Of a DNA stretch of 64,000 nucleotides, positions 33,531 to 43,572 are shown in pieces; position 1 is the first letter of the stretch, and each line of letters opens with the position of its first letter. The translations under genes and the position numbers were made by a program. The notes beneath the pieces were generated by a model that searched no databases, had not been told where the DNA came from, and saw nothing but the letters and a program-made list of their open reading frames with translations. This DNA is from Yarrowia lipolytica. Its lineage: Eukaryota; Ascomycota; Dipodascomycetes; Dipodascales. The stretch is taken from NCBI RefSeq assembly GCF_001761485.1, contig NC_090773.1, positions 310,001-374,000 of the forward strand. Reading direction: 5' to 3'.

Positions 33531-34867
33531 AGATTCGACACCAGTCACAGCGAGATACCAGTCAAGATACGGCACCAGTCACAGATACATGAGTTTGGGT
33601 CCATCGACACAATACGCGAGTAAAACTCCTTTTACGTGAGTACAACTCCTTTTGCTACGTCACAAACACACATATGCCACCAGCCAATCGCCTTGATGTC
33701 ATGTTCACGCCAGCAATCACCTCAACCAGATCACCAGTCACAATCACCACTTCAACAGTCTTACCAACTGCTTACCAACAGTCCCAATTCTCCCGAACCC
33801 AACCCCAGCCGATGGTCTCCGTACGGTCGCCAGAGCCGGGTTTGATGATGTAGGAGCAGACGGGAGCAAGGAGGTGGTTTTGGTTGGCTAGCGAGCGGCA
33901 CTTGTGAGCGGTTGACTTGAGCGGTAGCAATTGCACTGACTTGGCCAGATCGCCGTGGAGTCGTGGGGTGGTGACTAGGCATGTCGTCACCAGCCATCTC
34001 ATCTCAAGAGAGTCAGTATCACTTGTTGGGATCATACAAGGCAGATTCCTGGGATTACAGCTCCTGGTCGCGCCGCAACGCACACAAGGCTGTCGTCACG
34101 ACAGTGACTGGGCAGGTGATCTGGAGGGTGTTTCTGTGGTGCAACGGCGTTGCTCCTGACCCGGTCTCCTGCTGTTACTGGCAGTATTGCCTACAGGTTT
34201 CCATTGAATCAACCGTACACAGACTTGTGGTAGCCGGTGTGCCGCAAGCCCCATCTTTTGTCTTGGCCTCTGGTTCACACAACATCTGAAGGTTTTTGTG
34301 GTTCCATCTGTTGCGACCTGGGGTGCAACACTACTGGGGCCATCGGCCATTTTGACACCATGGGTGACGCTCTGGCTGTCAACACGCTTTAGCTGTTGCT
34401 CTAATCGTTCTATTGAATTTGTCCTTCATCGGTCCCCGGATCGCCCACGAACGATCTCTAGAAACTGCTGGTTGGACGTTTCACTCAATATTGGCTTCAC
34501 TGAAACGGGCAAACACTACACAAGTGTCTGGCTGAGCGTATTCAACGAGCTTGAGCAGGCACATGGGAATGCAATCCACGATGGTGGATTCTCTGCATGA
34601 CTGAAGGAGTTATATTGAACAAGAAGGGCCTGGCGAATTGAATGGCAATGTGTCTCCAGCATGATAACTCGAGACGATTGTAAAAAGATATTACCCCAAT
34701 CAATCATCTGGAACATTCTTTGTTGGAAAAAGGAAAAGAGACACTCTCACTTCTGCTACAGTTTCTGCGTCGATTGGTATAGTGGATGTTGGGTGTCGGC
34801 GGTTAGGTGACGGCGGTTGGGCGTCGATTTTCCATCCATCAACTGTTTCTTCTAATCTATAGTGTCG

Positions 34868-35036
34868 ACAACTTTACTATTGTGATTATAAATAAAAATT
34901 AACATAATCACTTGAAATACAAGTGCTACATGTCTAAATGACATACGAAAATCTTTAGCTAAATATACAAAAAATTTAGCTAAGTAATTTAAAAAACACA
35001 AGTAGGAATTGAACCTACAGCTCTTTGATTAGACTT
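34868..35036 (-). other. Probable nuclear insertion of mitochondrial DNA (NUMT) with the 3' half of a mitochondrial tRNA
   Basis: On the minus strand, GTAGGTTCAATTCCTAC forms a perfect 5-bp T stem with a 7-base TTCAATT loop of mitochondrial type, followed by TTGTGTT as an acceptor strand. Upstream is a long variable-arm-like stretch (TCTAATCAAAGAGCT) after TTGTAAG. That could be an anticodon loop with GTA (Tyr), as in class II mitochondrial tRNATyr of yeasts. The 5' half is absent: sequence character changes at about 35036-35045. The flank 34868-34993 is AT-rich with hairpins (TTAGCTAA repeated, ATGTCATTTAGACAT), like yeast mtDNA spacers. Start and end are approximate. Confidence 0.6.
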
Positions 35037-38000
35037 ACAACTCCCAGTAAATACTCACCAACAATACTTGCCTTCAGGTACTACCGTCACTTCCCTCTAA
35101 AACCCGCGAATCATGTTCAACCCGCTTGTAAAATGAATGGAATCGTACCCGTAGCACCTTTGTCTATATTACCAATTCCCCTCCTCGCATCTTCACCCAC
35201 CAGCTTGAATTTCCATATTTTTTGTTGTTCCACTTTTTGGTTCCTCCAACCTAAAATCTGCACTGGCGCCGTCGATACTGCTCTCGCTCATTCCGTCTCA
35301 CACATGACTCGCCCCTTTGCAGCAGACCTTATTTGTGGCAAGTGTGGAGCTTATTTAAATGTCCATCCCATGCAGCTACATTAAGCTTTTACACAACCCG
35401 CGGAGAGCCCTAGCCTACGGGCCCGCATTTTTTGTGATGCCCTAACCCTCGACAACCCTAAACCGCTCTAACCTGTGCGCGCGAGCCCTAACCCCAGACC
35501 ACGCGGCCCTAACGGGGGCGTCGATTCAGCGCTCATAACCTGTCAGATACTCGTCTGCCGAACCATCACGTGGATCGGCAATAATGTTCGATCGATGGCA
35601 AAGCAAAAAAGCAACTCTTTGGCATGTCTTGGTTCATCTCTACGTTTCTTTCCCTTGTTGCACGTATTCAAGTGCAGCTCTAAAAGATCCAATTTGCTGC
35701 AGCTCCAGACATGAAGGTAACGCCGACAAACAGAAGGCCAGCCAGAACCACAAGCCCGAAGCCAGATGCCAGAAGCCAGAAACCCTCTCCACTCTTATCG
35801 TACGTATCACGTAAAGTGCAACCCACATGCATTTGGAGAGACGAGGGTCGTCACTGCGGGCGGGTTTCGGGCGGGTTGTGGAGAGTTGGACGATATTTCG
35901 GCGTTGGAAAATTGCATAATTTTTTATTTTATTTTTTTAAAAATGGCATCTTCCGCGTTGTATCACGTGATCTGCTCGGCCGATTTTCCACGATTTTTCT
36001 CCAATTATGATGTTCATTTTACTCCCCAAGTTCCCATAGCGTTTGCGTCTTTGTCCAGTGAAAAAACCCACCTGGCGAGTGCAAAGGGGCGGCAAGACAA
36101 GGTGATCGTCTGACGGCTCCCAAAAAAAAAACATGAATCGAAAAATGTCACTTTTGGGCCGAATTGGCGGCCCACATAGATGCGCAACAAGTGCGTGCAT
36201 ATCTAGCTAATATTATGGTGGCAAAGGGCAAAGAAAGCAACCCGAAGAGGGCCGTGCCGTGCCGGTGGTAATGGCCCGGGCAATGTGGCGATAATGTGCA
36301 AAATAGCCGCCGAGTTGAGTGAACGGAGGGCGGCTTGGAGGTGGCTCACGTGCCCAGGGTGCCATGGGTCCATGCCAGCACGGCTCTATGGGTCCATGCC
36401 CTCACAACTCCCCATCTCCATACTCCACGGCTCTATACCTCCACGGCCCCATTCCACCACCTGCCCATGCCACGCTCCTGTTCCTCATGGCACTAATATT
36501 CGTCTCCACTTTGCTGCGTCTGGCATTATTATGCCGGTGCTACAGGCAATGCTCGTCATCCCCTCTGTCTCACGTTAGCCCGCTCTTGCTTTTTGCTTCC
36601 ACTTGACATGGCCAAGGTTTGCAGGGGAAGCAACGTCAGAGGGTCTTTTGGGCGGGGGAAAAAAGCCGAGTAAAATCGCATAAACTCGGAGAAAATTCAG
36701 AGTCATTCAGGACGGTGGAATTATGTCGATATCCGCGTTTCCAATTTCTGCCGATTTTTTCCAATTTCCTATGTCATTTCTCGCCGCCAACCAATAAAGT
36801 TATCCCTTTATAGCATCTTGAATTCGGGCGAGTGTAGCATTGCTGCCTCCGATGAATCTTGGCTGGATGGGTTGGTTACAGTTAGCCTTCGGTATCAATT
36901 ACGGCTACATGATGAGGTAAGGTAAGAGAACGACCGTAGGGTATGGGGTCTGAGGGTAAGGGGAGGACGAGGGCAAGGCGAGGACAGGGCGAGGACAATG
37001 TGAAAGGATAAGGACACAGTTGGGAATATTGGCGGGGAAAGAAAATGACAGGTGGCGGGCCAGAAGCAACTCACGCAGTGGTGGTTTCGCTGACGGAATC
37101 TATGGTGACATGTCCAACCCTAACCCTTGACTTGACACACACGGTTTAGCCCCGTCTTAGTTTAGCCCTATTACACTGAGCCCTATTACACCAAATAAGG
37201 TTTTCACTGGGTAGATTCAATGGTACATACCAAAAGATATGGACATGGAGATGGCAAAGGGGGCTAGAGGGGCGCAATTTGGGTTGTTTAGAGTCCTTGT
37301 GTTCCTTGGGGTTAGGGTTATTTAATGAGTATTTTTGGAACTCATGATATATTTTATTTGATTTAATGGCGTCCATTTTCGGCTGGGAAAATCCCTCTGC
37401 ATACATACCCAATAACTTCCCGCATAATCCATACTCTAAACCATTTGACTTACCTTATTATCATCCTGCACCTTGTCCCAATGTGGTAACCAAACGCTGG
37501 GTTCAGTGTATGTCGGTCTCCATCACCGTGCAGATGTGCTGCATCTCACAGCGTTTGATATGCACGTGGAGAAATACAGACCTTGCGGGTGAGGAGGTCA
37601 GAAAGTGGTGATTTTGAAGGGAATGTGGGATTAAAAAAGAGGATAAAAGCAACAGAAATGGGCTCAATCATTTTCCTAGCGTCGATTCTTTTTCCCGATT
37701 TTTTCTAATTTTCCCAGTCCCAGCCAAATTTCGCCTGAAATCGCCCGTCTTTCCCCAGGTCTAGTGAGTCGAATCAGGTCTAGCCCTGTGGGCTCTGCTG
37801 ACGTTGCTTTTGTGTTTTTGGGTACCACGCACTTGTCAACGGGCATGTTGGGCACATTTGTTTTGTGTCGGAGCGAGTGCATTTTACGTTTGGGATAAGG
37901 TTTTTCGTACATGGCCTTTGTTCTGCGAGGTCATGTGATGTCGACGAGTTGAATGTGGAACGGAAACAGGACAAACAAAAACAAAAAAAAAAAGGGCCGG

Positions 38001-38620
38001 AAAAAGACGATTGTAGTGGGACAAGGGCGGCCGGAAGAAACATTGGGAAAATCGCAGAAAATCACAAAAAAATCAGCCGCCATTTTTGCTGTTGTCTCCG
38101 CCCCAAAAAGAGCCGATTCCGCGTCGCCGCCACTCGCTACCTTTTTCTGCTATTTTTATACAGTTTGAGTCGTGGCACGGTGCTAAGTAGAAACTTCAAC
38201 GGAAGGGGCAAGGTTCACAAAATGGGGCTGCATGTGTAATTGGATGGGGGAGAAAAATTGGAGGAGATCAGGGAGAGATTTGGGGGGGAGGTTGAACAGC
38301 TCATTTTGTGCGGAATGACGCGGCGATCGCGGATCTGCTTTCAGAAATTCGCCATCTCCACTTTTTGATTTCGGGACCTCCATTGCCATTCTTTGGAGCA
38401 TAAAAAATACGCTTCGTCTGGATTTTAACTTTTGCGCCCAAGTGTGTAATCAACTTAGCTGAATCAATAAAAGGTGGTCTTGTTCATGGCGTGTGGCCAT
38501 ATAGAGGAGACGACGGCGCCGACAGAGACGCATTCCCCATTTGCGACCGACCTTTTCAAGCCCCGACCGACGCTGCGACCGACCGATTCTTGCTCAGACG
38601 ATTTTCGACCACCATCGCGA

Positions 38621-38650
38621 CATTGCCAAACATTGCCAAACATTGCCAAA
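38621..38650. repeat. 10-bp tandem triplicate upstream of the cyclin gene
   Basis: CATTGCCAAA is repeated three times in a row, about 245 bases upstream of the cyclin start. A degenerate set of AAATCGAACCG and AAATCGAC elements follows up to about 38795, so the whole 5' flank is repeat-built. Confidence 0.9.
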
Positions 38651-38885
38651 CAAGTTGCCCCCAACCGAAAATCGAACCGACGACCGCATTAAGTTGCACT
38701 TCTAAAATCGACACATCCGAAAACCGAACCGGCGACAACTTTTAAAATCGACTTTTAAATCGACCCGACAGAAAATCGAACCGGCAACACCCCATTTCAC
38801 ACACAAAATCCAACTCCCAAATCACTTCCAAATCACCCCCAAATCACAACCAAAAACCACACAACCAAAACTCCAACCGCACACA

Positions 38886-38906
38886 ATGACCCATGACGTT
38901 TGTTAA
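38886..38906 (+). CDS. Overlapping 6-codon upstream ORF of the cyclin gene
   Basis: The first ATG (38886, context CACAATGACC) opens MTHDVC and stops with TAA at 38904-38906. It overlaps the main ATG at 38893 in another frame. Its context (CACAATG) is the better Yarrowia-type initiation context, so ribosomes would have to leak past it to make the cyclin. Confidence 0.6.
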   Translation: MTHDVC

Positions 38907-40794
38907 ATCCACCCCAGCTTACACAGACGTCTATGAGTCGCCCGACGACTCGTGTTCGGATACGGCGGCGCTGGATCTTGGCGGAAACGCCGTGCCTCCG
39001 TCGTCCTCCACCAACGGCACCGGCACCACCACCGGCACCGCAAACGGAGCCACAAACTGCCCCCAATACTACGACAACATTGCCCGAATCGTGTGTCTGT
39101 TCTGGTTCAACGACATTTCGCTGCTGGAGGGCTGTCTGACTCAGCAAAAGGGCTCCCCCGGCATCGCTATGCTGAGTCAGCTTTCCAACCCCACCGACTC
39201 CTTCCGGCAGTTTGTGTCGTCCGTCATCGAATACACACAGTTGTTGCCCGTGGCTGTTTCCGTGTCACTTCTCTACATTTTGCGCCTCAAACAGCTGTCG
39301 CCAAAAGCCATCGTCGGCAACCCTAACTCGGAATACCGCGTCTTCACCGTCGGCCTCATGATGGCCAACAAATTTCTTGACGATAATACTTACACCAACA
39401 AAACATGGGCCCAGGTCACCAAACTGCCCCTCACCGAAGTGTCAACGATGGAAATCGAATTCCTAAGCAACCTCGGATACAACCTCCGCATCGCGCCGAC
39501 CGAGTGGAACTCGTGGTCACGTGACCTCAAACGCTGGCTCGGCGTGCACCGGCAGTTTTGCGACGCCCAGACCAAGCAGCGCAAGCAGTACTCGCCGCCC
39601 CCCAGCTTTTACTCCAAATTCAAATGGTCAGGAGGAACCAAATCCAGCCAGGATAGCTATGTGGACGACGTTGACACCCCTAGCCCTAGTTCTATCACCT
39701 CCCTAACCCCGACGTATCCCTCTGTGTCGCCTCAGACTCCGCCCATGGAGCGAAAGCGCCAGCTGGACGAGGTTTCCGAAGGCCCACGAAAACGGTTCCA
39801 AAACGACTCGGGTCACGTGGCATATTCTGGCCCCAACCCGCAGTCTTACTCCCAGCAATTCCCGCCAATCCAACCCCAGCCGGGATTCCCCATGTCGGTG
39901 CCCCAATTGCCATTGCCCCAGCAGCATGCCCTGCCCCAGCAGCCCTTGCCCCTGCCCCAGCCCTTACCCCAGGTCCAGCCCTTACCCCAGGTCCAGCCCT
40001 TGCCACAGGTCCAGCCCTTGCCACAGGTCCAGCTGCCCTTACCCCAGACCTACCCCCATTCCACGGGCCACTCGCCCGTCGGCCACTCGCCTGTCGGCAA
40101 CCCCTATAATCACCTGCTGAGTCAGCCTCAAATGACTCAGCAGATGACTCAGCATCTGCCGCCGCAGCCGCAGCAACCGCTCGTAAACATCCCCTGCATG
40201 GCCCCAGCCCACAACAACACCCATCACGTGAGTCCGGCGCATCACGTGAGTCCAACTCATCACGTCTCGCCCTCCCACCACGTGTCTCCTTCCCATCACG
40301 TGTCTCCCAGCCACGTGCAGCATGGAACCGTACCCGGCTCCGTCCCCACCATGCCCAATGGACTGCCCTTGTCGGTGTCTCCCTCGGATATGTCGCCCGG
40401 ACCTAACGGAGTTAACGGACATAATCCCGCAAACTCCGGAAATGCCCTTTTCCACCCCACCGCAATCCCCCCGCCCATGCCGTACCTCCCGCTCGCGCCC
40501 AAGTCGCTCACAGCCGACAAGTTCCTGCCGCACCCGCCGCCCAACCAGCAGCCTCTCTACTATGTGCTGTCCAAGTCGCGTGATAAGCAGCCGCTGGAGG
40601 GACACATCCAGCAGCAGCAGTACTACGCCGGCGCCGGCGGCTACCAGCAGAGTCACGTGATTCCGTTTGGCGGCAGTTCGCCTATTGGTCCAGGCTCCGG
40701 CCAGCGGTGGTTTTGTCCTACCGAGCCGAGTTCGCCGTATGACAATGGGGCTACGTATCATTATGCGAGTCCGGGCAAGATGCGGTGGAGATAG
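38893..40794 (+). CDS. CLG1: PHO80/CLG1-type cyclin
   Basis: A 633-residue protein. The cyclin fold spans about 105-210, with SVSLLYILRLKQL, FTVGLMMANKFLDDNTYTNKTWA and STMEIEFLSNLGYNLRI as the conserved helices. These mark a Pho80-like cyclin that partners a Pho85-type kinase; the size and long tail are closest to Clg1. The tail is disordered, rich in Pro, Gln, His and Ser. It has a PLPQVQ repeat (DNA about 39955-40035, 18-bp unit) and an H-H-V-S-P repeat (about 40220-40320) whose DNA contains five CACGTG sites. Two of those read CACGTGAGT and so include the intron donor GTGAGT. The start is ATG 38893, because ATG 38886 opens a short upstream ORF. Antisense frames over the tail are shadows. 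Confidence 0.85.
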   Translation: MTFVKSTPAYTDVYESPDDSCSDTAALDLGGNAVPPSSSTNGTGTTTGTANGATNCPQYYDNIARIVCLFWFNDISLLEGCLTQQKGSPGIAMLSQLSNPTDSFRQFVSSVIEYTQLLPVAVSVSLLYILRLKQLSPKAIVGNPNSEYRVFTVGLMMANKFLDDNTYTNKTWAQVTKLPLTEVSTMEIEFLSNLGYNLRIAPTEWNSWSRDLKRWLGVHRQFCDAQTKQRKQYSPPPSFYSKFKWSGGTKSSQDSYVDDVDTPSPSSITSLTPTYPSVSPQTPPMERKRQLDEVSEGPRKRFQNDSGHVAYSGPNPQSYSQQFPPIQPQPGFPMSVPQLPLPQQHALPQQPLPLPQPLPQVQPLPQVQPLPQVQPLPQVQLPLPQTYPHSTGHSPVGHSPVGNPYNHLLSQPQMTQQMTQHLPPQPQQPLVNIPCMAPAHNNTHHVSPAHHVSPTHHVSPSHHVSPSHHVSPSHVQHGTVPGSVPTMPNGLPLSVSPSDMSPGPNGVNGHNPANSGNALFHPTAIPPPMPYLPLAPKSLTADKFLPHPPPNQQPLYYVLSKSRDKQPLEGHIQQQQYYAGAGGYQQSHVIPFGGSSPIGPGSGQRWFCPTEPSSPYDNGATYHYASPGKMRWR

Positions 40795-43572
40795 GTTTTG
40801 ACCGCTTATTTATATATAGATTATTTATTCGCATGATTAAGACAGAGTGGTGTGTAGTCATAAGGGGTTACACGGATAGTGTCGGGCGTTACAGACGGTG
40901 TGTAGTTCCTACAGAGGATGTAGTCATCACGAACAGCGTGTCGTTAGGCACCTCAGACAGGATGTAGTCATCACAAACGTTATATGGTCGGCACCTCAGA
41001 CAAAGTGTAGTCATCACAGGTGTCCTGTCCATTGCTCCATCTCAGACCACTAGCGAACTCTATTCACTAGTCAGCTTCAGGTTTGCTGCGATTACAAATT
41101 CAGCAAAACAATCACGTATCACCTAATCATTATCCCACAGAGCCCTCCCTCCATCTTCTTCCAGTTGTTATCTGCTCGTATCTGAACTTAATGTTAATTA
41201 AAATTTCCAACCCATGAACCTGGAAAGATATTTTAATATTTTCATTAAAGACCTTTGTAACAGATATAATATAGTTATATATGGAACCAATCTATTCGAA
41301 TTGAGCTCCGAGATATATTTGCAATGTCCGTTATTCCCTGTGATCAGTTTTACGTCTGTCTGTCTCGCTCTCCCCATTTCCTCCTCCAAATCTTCACATA
41401 TCTGCAAGCCGGGAAAACCAGCATTTTCATGCCATTCTCTCAACAACGAGATACTGCATGACCCGTACCCCTTTCCATTCGCGTATACCATTACTCATTC
41501 TCTCCAAACAACCTAGAAATAAAGTGTGGGAACTTGCGCAACTACGTCATCACGGAGCAACAAACGAAGGGGGCTGTAAAATTCTGATTTGGGGCAAAAG
41601 ACAATTTTCCAAGACACGGCCACAGACTTCGGGGCGACTGCAGCGTTTGGGCGGCGACGGAGAAAAAGTTTTGGAGCCTCTTTGAGACAAATATCGCCTA
41701 GTACAAGTAGGCTTACTTGGTTTTGAGTAATTACTCAGAGTTGGTGGAGTACGGTTAGTGCTAGGATATAAAATAAATTAAAATATACAACGTGAAGTAA
41801 AATAAACAACATAAAAAATAAAAAAAAGTAAAATCAATAAATTCAGAAAAAATACAAAAATTTACAAACAAGGGTGACAAGCTAATCAGCAAAAATATAT
41901 CTACTTCAAAAAAAAATATTTATTAACAATTCCACCGACCTGATTTTTTCCTAATTTTTCCTAATTTTTTTCTCTGTTTTATTTTTTTCCCTTTTTTTTG
42001 TCTCATTATCTAAAAATTTTGTTTTCCCCTTCCAAGTTCTCCATCCGCCCACCAAACCATTCTAACCACGTAATGCAGACTCGATTCCGGCCTGTAATTT
42101 AGAATGCCACCAATATTGTCATATTTGGGGTCAAAATGAAGCCTCAGACTGGACGAATCCAGCAAAAATACCTGTTTCGCCAAATCTCCCATATCCGTCG
42201 AGACAATACCGTCTCCACTAAAAACGCCGCAAACGAAGATCCCGCAGTTCCGGCTCGTTCCCCCCATCACCAGGACAGCCCCCCAAAACAAGCCGCCCAG
42301 TCGCTACAAAAGTCTCCATCCGTCGTCGCTCGGCTATCGTCATCCGACTTTGCTGTAGGTCTGGCCAAAACCTTATTCCAAAGTTAACTTTAATGGGTCG
42401 ATTTTGGAGGATACAAAGAATTGCAGTAATTAGTTAGAGAATTAACATTTCAATTGGATAAATAGGCTTATCCTGATCACATGACCTAGCTCCAACTCTC
42501 GGGATACTAGTGTCTTTCCTACTCGTCAATTCAACCAGTTCTCAAGAACCGTGCCCTTTTTTGCATAGACCTTAATGTTTCCTAAACTTAAATGCGAAAT
42601 CTAATTTTTATGCGAAAATACAAAATAAAGTGGAAAAAGCAACGCATCAGAACGACCGATATTGCCGCGACAATGAGAATTCAATCGGGTGACGAACGAC
42701 GCAAAAAATAAACACTGCTGTAGACGCAGCTGCACACACAGACGCAGACGCAGAATCATGGAACACAAACAGGGGCAAACTGTACGACCCATACCGAACA
42801 GGAAATCTAAGTGCTCCTTTTTACGTAAGCTAGACCTGAGACATCACAGTTTGAAGGTGATGACAAATGGATAATACAGTAACGGAAGAAACTTTGACGT
42901 AAAAAATCAGACACTGTGCCCACGACAAGCCGCTGAAACCGCAGCTGAAACAACGAAGAGGTCGACAAAAATGGGGTGATCATAAGCAGCCGAAATTGGC
43001 GGTGGGTAAGCATGACGTTATGCGGAATGCGGGTTGTCACGTGATACCCTTAGGAGTGTATAACCAATTGTGTTAGGCAGAAACGCGTGTCACGTGAGTG
43101 TTACTAAGCTGATCTCAGAGTATTACGTAAGAAACAATTACGTTTTTGGTTCAAGTTGGATGTGATTATATATACTCAAAACATCGGTCTCCTGGAAAAT
43201 CACGTGAAATGTTGAAACTCTATTTTATTCCACCTACTGGCATAACCGCCGTGCCATCTTGACTACTGAACTGGAGCGGTGTTCACGTCACGTGACTTCT
43301 ACGGAAATGTGACAAAAAATGGGTCGCTTAGAATTGTCACATGACACAGACTGATCGTGGTCTAGTCGACTTGTAATCCAGGTATACCTCTCGCCACCGA
43401 TTTTTCGTCACGTTATTTACCACGCCTTGGCCAACACTACCGTTACTACTCCATTTACAACTCACAAATGCATTATACTTGTATGAGAAGCTGACTTAAG
43501 AAGTACCCGCGGGTCTTGTGACTTCAGGTGACCTCGCGTGACTTCTCGAATCGTTTGTGTCGCAATAAATAA
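40795..43572. other. Intergenic region, convergent gene ends
   Basis: 2.8 kb between the converging cyclin and transcription factor genes. A short-period repeat built on GTGTAGTCATCAC/ACCTCAGACA lies at 40845-41025. An AT-rich block follows at 41770-42000. At 42136-42387 a plus-strand ATG frame of 83 codons and an overlapping minus-strand frame (42010-42291) both look protein-like; neither is recognised. TCACGTGA/CACGTGAC sites cluster at 43036-43300. Confidence 0.45.
42136..42387 (+). CDS. Possible small hypothetical protein (83 residues)
   Basis: An ATG-to-TAA frame with basic start MKPQTGRIQQKYLFRQISHI and a Ser/Ala/Gln-rich remainder ending VARLSSSDFAVGLAKTLFQS. The basic N-terminus without acids would suit a mitochondrial presequence. 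There is no known domain. The opposite strand is also open, so coding is doubtful. Confidence 0.25.
   Translation: MKPQTGRIQQKYLFRQISHIRRDNTVSTKNAANEDPAVPARSPHHQDSPPKQAAQSLQKSPSVVARLSSSDFAVGLAKTLFQS

Larger units (their letters stand above)
32520..38892. other. 6.4-kb region without a recognisable gene
   Basis: The longest gene-free stretch in the window. It holds an 18-bp minisatellite (33441-33530), a probable mitochondrial insertion (34868-35036), CCCTAAC-type motifs (about 35395-35520), CCATGGGTCCATG-like repeats (about 36360-36400) and a 10-bp triplicate (38621-38650). AAATCGAACC-type repeats (38660-38790) precede the cyclin gene. Open frames such as 33116-33592 (158 codons) and 33981-34289 (102 codons) have no recognised family. 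A small ATG exon-like frame at 36851-36905 (MNLGWMGWLQLAFGINYGYM) ends at GTAAGG, but its acceptor is unclear. An ncRNA or a multi-exon gene could be hidden here. Confidence 0.5.

Noticed and set aside
38600-38800. TCGAACC strings that look like antisense tRNA box B
   Set aside because: They are part of a local AAATCGAACC/AAATCGAC repeat and show no cloverleaf.
39695-40255. 186-codon antisense frame in the cyclin tail
   Set aside because: Ala/Gly/Arg-rich shadow of the Pro/Gln repeat tract.
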